Of a stretch of DNA of 64,000 bases, positions 33,291 through 43,512 are shown one piece after another. The stretch is taken from positions 51,405,759-51,469,758 of the forward strand of contig CM054181.1 of the NCBI GenBank assembly GCA_028829895.1, written 5' to 3'. Position 1 is the first letter of the stretch; each line of letters opens with the position of its first letter. The DNA comes from Sinotaia quadrata. Lineage: Eukaryota; Mollusca; Gastropoda; Architaenioglossa; Viviparidae. The notes beneath the pieces were generated by a model. It was not told where the DNA came from and did not search any database. It was given only the letters and a program-made list of their open reading frames with translations. The translations under genes were made by a program, and so were the position numbers.

Positions 33291-36200
33291 AGAATTTATT
33301 TTGTTGCTGGGTTTTTCCTCTTTTTTTTAACTTGGAAAAATCGTGGAAAATTATAAAATTATTATTAAAAGCTATTATTGTTGTAAATCATTTATTTAAA
33401 TCTGTGATATAACCCACGCTTAATCCTAAAATTTCAAAGAAAAGAAAGCTTCTGTTCTTTATAAATGAGAGAATTATTTATATAAATTAGTGTCGAAAAG
33501 TGTTCTTCATCCCCTACCCGCCCCAATTCAGTGCGTGGACATTATTTTTGCGCAAGGCAGACATCATGTATTCATCACCCTTTCTGTTGGAATGCTCAGT
33601 TGGCTTGACCTTGACACATTATATCTCCTTCTCGTCGATAGGTCCTGACGCTATCTCTTCCTGCCTTCCAAAGGTCCAAGTGCTGTCTCTTCTCTTCCTG
33701 TCTTCAAAAGGTCCAGACGTTATATCTCTCCCTGTCCTCAACAGGTCCAGGTGTTATCTCTTCCTGTTTTATAAAGGTCCAGACGCTATCTCTTCCGGTC
33801 TTTAAAAGGTCCAGGTGTTATCTTTCCCTGCCTTTAAAAGGTCCAGGTGTTTTCCCCTGCCTTTAAAAGGTCCAAATGTTATCTTTCTCCGCCTTTAAAA
33901 GGTCCAGACAGTATTATCTCTCCCAGTCTAGGAAAGGTCCACGTATTTATTTCTCCCTGTCTTCGGAAGTTCCAAAGCACTCGAATACTATTTCTCTGTT
34001 TCTGAAAGATCCGAAGCACTTGTCGTGATAGAAAAATGTCCACTTACCATTATTTTTTAATGGGTCGGCACTTGCACTCTACTTTTTGATTACCCCGTGT
34101 TTACTGACCATTGTTGAGTAATAAAAATAGAAATTGCCAGAGGAAATTTTCAAGGAATCCTTGCTCAAATGCATATAGGTACCTAGACCAGGTGAAGAGA
34201 CACTTGATGTTTTATAGAGGATGTATTTGAGGCTCAAGTTGTAATTGTCTGAGTCATTAATTTCACAGTTTCGTGAGGTAAGATGAAATGCTTAAAAAAT
34301 TTTCGCTATTGCATTTTGAGCTATTTTCTAAGTAGAGAGCATTTCTTACTGCTTATATGTAAGTAAATTTCTAATTTTTAATATATGTTCTGCCATTTGA
34401 TTATGTAATTAGCTGTTTTCTAAGTGGAGAGCATTTCTTTCTGCTTATATGTAAGTAAATTTCTCATTTTAATACCCCATTTTAATATATGTTCTGCCAT
34501 TCGATTATGTAATTAGCTTTAAAAACAAGATTTATAAAACGAGTAATTTACTCTGAGACTGTGTACATATACTGTGTACTATAATTATAACCTTAGCTAA
34601 TATTATAAGACACCCAGCACAGACGTACTAGACATTATGTCAGTTACTGTGCTTTTGTGACAGTGAGTGCAAGCAAGTGTGCTCTCTCTGGTGACATTGT
34701 TCTAGTGTTCTAAGATGTTACATTGTAGTAGTTGAGTACAGCGTTAAAAGGATATAGCATTTAATGTGAGACTAAATGTTTTACAGTGGATACTGAATTA
34801 GAGATTTTATTTTCTGAAGAAACGCTGTTGTACGAGTATATACAGAAGTTTCACTCCTGCTTGACCCACACCTGCTACCTGCTACATTCCAGACCTGAGC
34901 TATCATTATTGATTACCATTCTACTCCATCATGGACCAACCTGCTTGTAACATCCCCAGCTATCAACCCTGAATGAGTAGATATCATATACCAGACAGAC
35001 AACAGTTGATCTGGATATATCCTCCCCAGTGGAGACAATACACTGCAGGTTACGTTAAGCGAGTGAAAACCTGTTTACTCTCATCAGCTTGTGCTCACTT
35101 TATGTAGTGAACTCATACACTATACATACGTACACTATATCGTGTTTTAGAGTGTTATTTACATAGACCCAGCAAATCTGTTGTGCCAACTGTAACATTG
35201 TTTTGTCTTTGGTTAGAGTATTATTTACATAAATCCAGCAAATCTAGTATGCCAACAGTAACATTATTTTATCTTTGGTTAGAGTATTATATAGACCTTG
35301 CAAATCTACTCTACCAACTGTAACATTATGTTGACTTTGGTTAGAGTATTATTTACATAGACCCGGCAGATCTATTCTGCCAACTGTAACATTGTATTGT
35401 CTTCGGCTTAAAATCTTGATGCAGCTATTAGTTTAAATCTACCCTGTTACATATAAATGTATCCAGTTCGTGTCGCACACTCTTTATCAACTATTTATAC
35501 TTGTCTAGGCGTGAGGTAGTGTGATTTGGGTCGAAACCACCCCTATCTATCAGTCTTTCCTGTGTGCTACCAAGCATGCCGCTTTGAGATTGTATGTGCT
35601 ACACTAAGCTACGGATGTGTGCTGGATGACGTACAACACAAGCTTCTATAGCTGCATGCATACTCTCGAACTTCACAAAAGCGTCATTTTAGTTTGAGTA
35701 ATTCTCTACTTAAATGTTCTTAGTCGTCATTTATATGCTTTGCAAAAGACTTGGGTAAAGGGAAAGAGAAATTGTCTATCAAGAAATTAGCTCGGCATTT
35801 TAATTCAGTGCTTTTATCATTTTTCGCTGTTGTGTATCTCATGATATAAAGACGATAAAGACATGATTTATAGCTTTCAAGATGCAAAGATTTGAATGAC
35901 TTTTATTATAAAGAGAAATGTTTGTACCGTCATAATTTATCGCTGATTGTAAAGTTTAACGTTATTTTACTTTAAAAATAATTGTAAATAATTAAAGTCT
36001 TTTTAATGCAGGTCAACCTGTGGGACACGGCTGGTGTAGAGCGGTTTCGAACCCTAACGCGCAACTACTACCGAAACACGCAAGCTGCCCTGTTAGTCTT
36101 TAGCATGAACGACTCCTCTTCTCTATATCAATTGACCAGCTGGATTCATGACGTTAGAGAGACAGCACCAACAAGTGAGGAGTGTTTTTATCAAAAAGTA

Positions 36201-39200
36201 TTGGAGTTTGGGTATGTGCAAGCCAAGACTAAGCAAATTACTGTACTTAGCTGTTGTTGATTAGTGCTTCCCCTACCTAACTACCCACCAAATATATAAA
36301 TAAAATAAATATCTTTAAGAATAATTCTAATTCAAATTTGTCAGCCTTTCATGTAGGTGTGGAGGAATGGAAATAAGAGAATCGCCCAGTATCGGGCTGT
36401 CTTTAAATGATATTATTTATTCTCTCTATAGCTCTGGCATTCCTGGTGGGCAGTAAAGCCGATTTAGAGAGGAAAGTGACGTCAGAATCAATACAGTCGT
36501 TTGCCTCCGCACATGATTGTCAAGCAGCGTTTCTGACGTCGGCCAAAACAGGTGCAGTATAGGCTCTGATTTATGACGGTGTGGAGTGAGCTAATTGGTT
36601 TGAACTAGGCTTTATGCAAACGTTGTTATATCCGTTAAGACCCGTTCATTTATCTGGCCCATTAAAACTGGCTGACTTGTCATGTGTCGGCGATCATAAA
36701 GTTATTTCATTTCTACTTCATATTTCATACTTTTGAACTCGTCACAATCATCAGCCTCTTCATTTGTCACATTTATTGAGTCTCTTTCATTTTTTACAGT
36801 CATCGGCCTTTCTCTTGTGTCACGTTTATTGGGGCTCTTTCATTTTTTACAGATATCGGCCTTTCTCTTGTGCCACATCTACTGGGATTCTTTCAATCTT
36901 TACAGTCATCGGCCTTTCTCCTATGTCATATCTACTGGGGCTCTTTCATTCTTTACAGTCATCAGCCTTTCTCTTGTTTCTTATCTATTGGGACCCTTTT
37001 ATTCTTCGCAATTATTGGCTTCTTATAATTTTGGATTCTAGAATTTCTCCCCAAACCCTTATGTTATTTCACTTAGGAAAATCATTGGTTACAGTTCTTT
37101 TTCATTGCTACACTAATTAGCAGTGGACTTCGGTTTCCACAAGTTTCCTTTTACACAGCTTCCACAATAAATAAAAAAAACCTCCCGTAATTAAAATCTT
37201 CAGTGTTTAATGCAATCGTTTCATTTTGTTTTATATACAAAGGTGTCTTAGACTTAAGCTTGCTTGTGCATCTGGGCACATCGTGCAGCAAGTTTTCTTC
37301 AATGTGTCTTGCTGTCCGTGATGTTTTCAGTATCTTCTTATTTGATGTACTTGCAAGGCCCTCTTTGAATGTCAAATTTTGGGTGGTCTGCTCATCTTCC
37401 ACTTTGCTCCAGGTGACGCCTATCGCATCTCAATCTTGGGATGTCCGTTGATCTGGTAGTCGAAGAACATGGCTGGCAAGGCGTTTTCGACGTTCTGTCA
37501 CAATGTCTTGCAGCCTTCTGGAGACACTTGTCCACACGATTTCTTCGTTAGTAATTCGATCGTGACATGTGACACAGAGTATTCTGCATAGGCATCACTG
37601 GTGGAATACGTTGAGCTTCTGTGCTGTTGTTGCAATTTTGATAGTTGTGTAGTTTTCATTTTGTCGTAGTGTCGATGGTTTGTGCAGACCAGTTGGCCGC
37701 AGTCGTTGAAACACTGCCAATGCTTTGCTAGCTGACATCGCGTCAACACTGTCATCATGTGACCACAGTAAGCTACCGAGGTAGCCCTTCTTCAATTGGT
37801 TGGTGTTCAACTTTTGATCTGTTTGTTCTTAGGAGAGTTGCCAATCTGCATGACCTTTTTTTTATTTCTACTTTTACTCAGCCCAAATTTGCCAGCTTCT
37901 GATTCCAGTTCGGTAGAATTTCACTGTCTCCGTTATCATCATTTTATTCTCGAAATCTGTGAGCGCATCTGGTCCTTCCATAGAATAACATCATTCGCCT
38001 GCTTATCGACTTCTTGACAAAATCATTTGCTAGGAAGAATAAGAATGGCGAGATGATAGAAACGTGCCCCAAGCCGACGTCAGTGCTGAAGAAAACATTA
38101 TCATATTAATGCAGCAGCCGGAGTTTTGGCAGAAGCTCTTGAAAATATTGATGTAATGACCAAGGATGCCGTAACCTCTAGCAATGTTCTACTAATGAAT
38201 CTCTGTGCTTGCTGTCAAATGCTTTTCTGAAGTTAACGAAACTCATAGTCAATGGTCGTTAGAAACTGATGCACTCTCCGATGATATTACAAAATGAAGA
38301 TTTGTTCGTTGCATGCACAACCATGATGAAATCCAGTTTGTTTCTCCTGCAGCTTGTTGTCCACTGCATTTTGCAGCTATCACAGTATAACAATGCACAA
38401 GACTTTTCCAGGAAAAAATAGAAGAGTGATGTATCTCCAGGTATACAGTCGGTGACGTCATCTTTTTTCGGAAGCTTGATGCTTACTTCTTTCCTCCAGT
38501 CGTCAGGGGCATATTCATTTCGCCAGCACTCACTTGGCAGCCATGTTAATTCTTTCATCATGCTGCTTCCACCATGACTCACTTCAGCTGACCAGATCTA
38601 TGCCAGTAGCTTTGTTGTGCTTCAATGCTTTAATTGCATTAATAACTGCTTTTATCATGTCCAGTTTTACATCCATATTGTCGGCGGTGGGTGGGCTGAC
38701 AGTCCTGAAATCATAGGATGCAGTTGGGCTCAGCTGATTTATCATTTCTTTGAAGTGTTCAACCTATTGCATACCCACAAAAATGGTCAATTCATTCTTT
38801 CTTTTATATCAGTGATTCTAGAATGTGTGCATTTTATGCACAGTTAAACATTTTTTCTTGGGTTTAAAGTTGACTGTGATTTCTCTTCATTATCAACAGT
38901 ATTGCTTCAAGTTATTATGTGGACGTCATGCACATCGTTTCACTAAATAGTGTGGGCGCCATGTCATAACTAGTGTGGGCGTCATGTCATCGCTTCACTA
39001 AATAGTGTGGGCGCCATGTCATAACTTCTCTAAATAGTGTGGGCGTCATGTCATCGCTTCACTAAATATTGTGGGCGCCATGTCATAACTTCTCTAAATA
39101 GTGTGGGCGTCATGTCATCGCTTCACTAAATAGTGTGGACATCATGTCATCGCTTCACTAAATAGTGTGGGCGTCATGTCATCACTTCTCTAAATAGTGT

Positions 39201-40160
39201 GGGCGTCATGTCATCGCTTCACTAAATAGTGTGGACATCATGTCATCGCTTCACTAAATAGTGTGGACATCATGTCATCGCTTCACTAAATAGTGTGGGC
39301 GTCATGTCATCGCTTCACTAAATAGTGTGGACATCATGTCATCTTCATTAAATAATATATAATCGGGCCTCTTTTATTTCACTAAATAATGTGCAGTCTG
39401 GTCATATTTAAAAACAAAAAATATAACTGGGCCGTGTTCTGCTTCAGTAAATAATATATAGTCAGATCATTGTTTCACTAACTGTAGTCGAGTCCTGTTT
39501 TGCTGATATCTGATATTTTTCGTTTGCTTCACTAAAATAATATATAATCTAATCCATGTTTTGCTTCACTAAATAATGTATAGTCGGGTCATTGCTACAC
39601 TATATAATGTTTATTTGGTCATTTTCTTTTGCTTCACTAAAATAATAATGTATAATCAGATCAATGTTTGCTTCATTAACAATAATGTATAGCCTCATTG
39701 CTTCACTAAATAATGTATAAAAAGTCGGGTCATAGCTCTACTAAATAATGTATGGTTGAATAATTGCTTTACTAAATTATATGTTGTCGGGTCATTGCTA
39801 CTCCAGATAATGTATAATCGGGTCGTTCCTTTACTAATATTAGCCCACTAGAACCATTGTCTATATTTATCGTTTAAAATGTAATAATTGTCTAAGAAGG
39901 CCTAATAACGAATATTTCGATTGGCAATAGCACCAAGGATCTACGACTATTTTTACAAGTTCCATTTACCATCTTTCACCTTTGCCGTGTCTGTAGGTGA
40001 GGGAATCGAGGAGGCGTTGACGGCGATCAGCGAGCACCTGCTCAAGAAACATCACCACCACACCAACAACACCGCCAAAGAACGCTTATGGCAAGAAGGG
40101 TCCGGACTGCACGTGCACGGTGCCACAGAGAATGTGGATAAAAGCAGATGTTGTTGGTGA
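32606..40160 (+). CDS. Atypical Rab-family small GTPase, complete gene
   Basis: Join of 32606-32788, 36012-36174, 36432-36551 and 39997-40160; phases agree and the protein is 209 aa, normal Rab length. Rabs are prenylated GTP switches that direct vesicle traffic. Motifs: G1 G-E-A-G-V-G-K-T-S (residues 16-24); switch I S-T-I-G-T-D (42-47); G3 W-D-T-A-G-V-E-R-F (65-73); R-N-Y-Y-R in switch II; G4 G-S-K-A-D-L (122-127); G5 S-A-K-T (152-155). The C-terminus, R-C-C-W, has the double cysteine typical of geranylgeranylated Rabs, after a His-rich linker. Position 70, normally the Gln needed for GTP hydrolysis, is Val, and the G4 Asn is Ser. The start codon has A at -3 and G at +4. I cannot assign a Rab subfamily. 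Confidence 0.92.
33214..33290. repeat. (CA)n microsatellite in Rab-like intron 1
   Basis: About 35 CA units. Confidence 0.99.
33640..34015. repeat. Minisatellite, ~33-bp unit, Rab-like intron 1
   Basis: About ten imperfect units built from TATCTCTTCCTG and CTTTAAAAGGTCCAGGTG. Confidence 0.93.
34015..36011 (+). other. Rest of Rab-like intron 1
   Basis: Contains a ~105-bp direct duplication (34310-34515, around GGAGAGCATTTCTT and TATATGTTCTGCCATT) and the array at 35149-35402. No exon recognised. Confidence 0.6.
35149..35402. repeat. Minisatellite, ~64-bp unit x 4
   Basis: Units contain AGAGTATTATTTACATAGAC, CAGCAAATCT and CCAACTGTAACATT. Confidence 0.95.
36012..36174 (+). CDS. Rab-like GTPase exon 2
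   Basis: Acceptor TTAATGCAG, donor ACAA|GTGAGG. It holds the W-D-T-A-G-V-E-R-F motif and the conserved A-A-L-L-V-F strand. Confidence 0.95.
36432..36551 (+). CDS. Rab-like GTPase exon 3
   Basis: Acceptor CTCTATAG, donor ACAG|GTGCAG. It encodes F-L-V-G-S-K-A-D-L (G4) and T-S-A-K-T (G5). Confidence 0.95.
36738..37015. repeat. Minisatellite, ~53-bp unit, Rab-like intron 3
   Basis: Five units containing TCATCGGCCTTTCTCTTGTG, TTGGGGCTCTTTCATT and TTTTACAG. Each unit ends in an acceptor-like TTTACAG. Confidence 0.93.
37430..38600 (-). mobile_element. Degenerate non-LTR retrotransposon, Rab-like intron 3
   Basis: Minus-strand broken frames give A-P-D-D-W-R-K-E-V-S-I-K-L-P-K-K near 38500, the start of a LINE reverse transcriptase. 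M-S-F-V-N-F-R-K-A-F-D-S near 38240 is RT motif A. Further degenerate blocks run down to about 37430. Many stops and frameshifts are present. It lies antisense to the host gene. Confidence 0.8.
38925..39345. repeat. Minisatellite, ~32-bp unit, Rab-like intron 3
   Basis: About 13 copies of CACTAAATAGTGTGGGCGTC plus ATGTCATCGCTT, with GCGCC and ACATC variants. It fades into older, longer units (TAATGTATAGTCGGGTCATT type) up to 39840. Confidence 0.97.
39345..39840. repeat. Degenerate continuation of the previous array
   Basis: Diverged units around TTCACTAAATAATGTATA and GTCGGGTCAT of variable spacing. Confidence 0.75.
39997..40160 (+). CDS. Rab-like GTPase exon 4 (C-terminus)
   Basis: Acceptor TGTCTGTAG. 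It encodes G-E-G-I-E-E-A-L, a His-rich hypervariable linker and the C-terminal R-C-C-W prenylation signal, then TGA. Confidence 0.94.
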
Positions 40161-40521
40161 CAGTGACACGAATGTGTGGGGGGGGGGGAGTTGGGTGCAA
40201 GTCCTGTGGATGTAGCAGTCTGACAGCATACGCATGATGTTTCAAGAAACACGATTCAAACTAGTCCAGTACTCCTGAACCCGTCTTTTAAAGGGACAAG
40301 AGTAGATTTCCGGAGGTCAGCAGGCATCTGCCAGTCAAGGAGAGTTGTACTCTTCCATAGAGAACGCTCCATTGACTTTGGTGGATAAATAACTTGTCGT
40401 ACGTGCTATGAGTCGACCGGCATAGTTGGTGCAATCAGATACTTGCAAGTTTCGTAGATCTGTGCTTCTCAATAATTGAAAAAAATGTTTTGTGTGGATA
40501 TTGGGTGACAATAGAAATGTA

Positions 40522-40527
40522 AATAAA
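40522..40527 (+). terminator. Candidate poly(A) signal of the Rab-like gene
   Basis: AATAAA 360 nt after the stop; another AATAAA lies at about 40985. Confidence 0.5.
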
Positions 40528-41049
40528 TGGTTGAATGTACTCGATGCATGTTTTATAAATGACCACGTTTCAGTGAAAATGTTTTCCATTTCTGTTAGAA
40601 TACAAGTGATTTCTCTTGCCAATTGACACCTTCACTTGTGATCAGAATACGCGCTTAGTAATCAGGTCACCCAGTATTTTCGATTGTCATCGGTTATAAT
40701 TATGTTGTTAGCGACTGTCTGATGGAAGCCGAAATCCTACCGCGTAACAACAAAGGGTCGTAATAAAGAATGAAGGGCAAGCAACTCCAGCGCTGTATAT
40801 AGCTGTGACGTATTCGACTTGAATGAATTGTGTATACTTATACGTGTACATGTACACTCTCACCCCGAAAACCTAGTCATGCATTTCTTAAATATTTTTA
40901 GTTGTTATTTTTGTTGGTCCGTTTTGCCGCTCGTGGTGCTATCTGGCAACGACAACGAAACGCTGTCGGTAACAAGTTTAATCCAATAAATAATTACCAT
41001 TACATCACTGATTAGTTTTATGATACTGTGTTAGTGTGTGTGTCTTTTG

Positions 41050-41755
41050 AGAACATCACTGATGCAATGCTAGTACTTTGAGAGCCATTCGATAATTTCA
41101 GTGACATAATGATAGCGGTGTGTATCATATGATGACTTCAATGACATTATAATGGTGATATGAGTGACATTCGAATACATTACTGATATAATGATAATTT
41201 TAGTGCCTTTCCAGGGCATCACAGAAATAATGATAACACTTTAAGTATCTTTCCAGGGCATCAAAGACATAATGATAACACTTTAAGTGCCTTTCCAGTG
41301 CATCACACCTATAATCATAATACTTTAAGTGCCTTTTCAGGGCATCACTGATATAATGATAACACTTTAAGTGTCTTTACATTATATCACTGATATAATA
41401 GCACGTGAAGTGTCTGTCAAGGACACCGCTGATATATTAACACTTTAAGTGTCTCTATAGGGCATCAATAATATAAAAGCACCTTAAGTACCATTCCATG
41501 ATATCACTGATATAAAAGCACTTTAACTCTTTTCTAGCGAATCACTGATATAATAGCACTTTAAGTGTCTCTCTAGGGCATCACATATATAATAGCATTT
41601 TAAGTCTGATTACAGGACATCACTGATATAATAGCACTTTTAGTGTCTCTTCAGGACATCACATATATAATAGCAATTTTAGTGTCTCTTTAGGACATCA
41701 CTGATATAATAGCACATTAAGTGTCTTTCCAGGACCTTACTTATATACAACCTTC
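41050..41755. repeat. Degenerate minisatellite, ~41-bp unit
   Basis: About 16 imperfect units combining CATCACTGATATAATAGCAC, TTTAAGTGTCT and TTCCAGGA. Confidence 0.92.
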
Positions 41756-42315
41756 TAAATACTTTGAATTGGCAGAAATCTATGTATTTTCTGTAACAAG
41801 TAGTATTAAATACACCCGTCTTAAATATTTTGAAATGGGCAAAAATCTATGTATTGTCTGTAACACGTAATATTGAATACACCTTCTTAAGTACTTTGAA
41901 TTGGCAGAAATTTGTGTATTGTCTGTAACACGTAATATTGAATACATCTTCTTAAGTACTGTGAATTGGCAGAAATTTGTGTATTGTCAATAACAAGTAG
42001 TATTAAATACTCTGTCTTAAATACCCTGTCTTAAATACTCTGCCTTAAATACCCTGTCTTAAATACTCTATCTTAAATACCCTGTCTTAAATACTCTGAA
42101 TTGGGAGAAGTCTATGCATTGTCTGTAACACGTAATATTGAATACATCTTCTTAAGTACTTTGATTTGGCAGAAATCTGAGTATTGTCAGTAACAACTAG
42201 TATTAAATACCCTGTCTTAAATACTCTGAATTGGGAGAAGTCTTGCATTGTCTGTCACACAGTAATTTTAAGTTGCCTTCTTAAATACTTAGAAGTGTAG
42301 AGATCTCGGTATTTA
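41755..42315. repeat. Degenerate minisatellite, ~64-bp unit with a 14-bp sub-array
   Basis: Units contain TACTTTGAATTGGCAGAAAT, GTATTGTCTGTAACACGTAA and TATTGAATACA. At 42010-42085 a 14-bp unit (TTAAATACCCTGTC type) is expanded inside the array. Confidence 0.9.
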
Positions 42316-42510
42316 CTGTAATAAAGAACTATTAAATACACCCTTCCCCACCCCTCTCTGAGAACAGTTGAAGTAGTGTGGACTCTGCGCTGATAGTAAT
42401 AGAACACTTGTCAAACAGAGAATAAATGTAATTGGAATTTTAGTTAGAATAATCTAGATACCAAAAGTTTTCAGGGTCTTTTCAGATGTTCTTACTCTCC
42501 ATCACCCAGA

Positions 42511-42513
<3 letters not shown>

Positions 42514-42563
<50 letters not shown>
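42514..42563. repeat. (GA)n microsatellite
   Basis: About 25 GA units. Confidence 0.99.
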
Positions 42564-42565
<2 letters not shown>

Positions 42566-42766
42566 CGAGTAATTACATACCAATTCCGAACTGACAAACG
42601 TTAGTCAGAAATAGATAAGTATAACATGGTAGAAGCATGGATCTACCGGGCTAAATACCTGGCCTTTAAATTGTTTACAATATCTGATGTTTATAATTTC
42701 GACCCAAATATTTATCTATTTTTCCATTTATCAGTCAAACATTTTGTTGAATATGCTGATCTATCT

Positions 42767-42773
42767 ATGTATG

Positions 42774-42862
<89 letters not shown>

Positions 42863-42864
42863 CC
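42767..42864. repeat. (TATC)n microsatellite
   Basis: About 22 units. Confidence 0.99.
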
Positions 42865-43272
42865 TGTCTGATACCTAAATAAATGTAATGGTAGAGTTAA
42901 TCCGTGCTAGAACATTCCACTGTCACTTCGTTCAGTTAATCAAAAGCGTTAATTAATCAGTGATGATTTTTCAAAATGACACATAATCACAGGAACAATG
43001 CGTTACACTGCGCAGCGATAATGTTCGATGAAGAAGAATGACCGCAACATTAGTTACAGTATAGAAGAGTGTGGTCACGTGACTTAATGTTCAGCTCTAT
43101 ATCATTGATGATGTAATGATGACAAATTGCTTGATCCTTGGCCTGATGTCTCTCAGAAGAGAAATACAAAATAGCTCAAGACCTCGATATAAAATTTAGT
43201 ATTCTGCTTGGAATGCTGCAACCACGACATAAAAAACAATAACACGTGCAAAAACTTTTTAAAGTGGTTTTG

Positions 43273-43278
43273 TTTAAT
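43273..43278 (-). terminator. Candidate poly(A) signal of the 11-exon gene
   Basis: On the minus strand this reads ATTAAA, about 100 nt after the stop codon at 43379-43381. Confidence 0.4.
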
Positions 43279-43378
43279 TTTTTATGTTTGTTGCTGACAG
43301 TGACAAGACAACTTTTTCATTGCACAACGAATATGTCGTAAAACGAGGCTCTCGTGTCGCCCTTAACACGTCTTAAGA

Positions 43379-43512
43379 TTAAGGAGACTGCGCAGGATCA
43401 CTTCCGGAAGTGCGTACTTTGATTTCATCTGGAAGGTACGCATCTGTCATGCTTTCACTGCGAGGCGTGAAAGAGAATCGTCTGCGCAGGCGTACAAGGA
43501 ACGGATCCCTTG
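43379..43512 (-). CDS. 11-exon gene, exon 11 (C-terminus)
   Basis: Acceptor AAATGTGCAG. Its two leading bases complete the codon left by exon 10. It encodes R-D-P-F-L-V-R-L-R-R-R-F-S-F-T-P and ends ...P-A-Q-S-P, TAA. Assignment rests on phase match and complex composition. CACTTCCGGAAGTG, a perfect 14-bp palindrome, lies inside at 43399-43412. Confidence 0.7.

Larger units (their letters stand above)
40530..43272. other. Convergent intergenic region
   Basis: Separates the + strand Rab-like gene from the minus-strand 11-exon gene. Apart from the arrays listed, nothing recognised. Confidence 0.6.
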
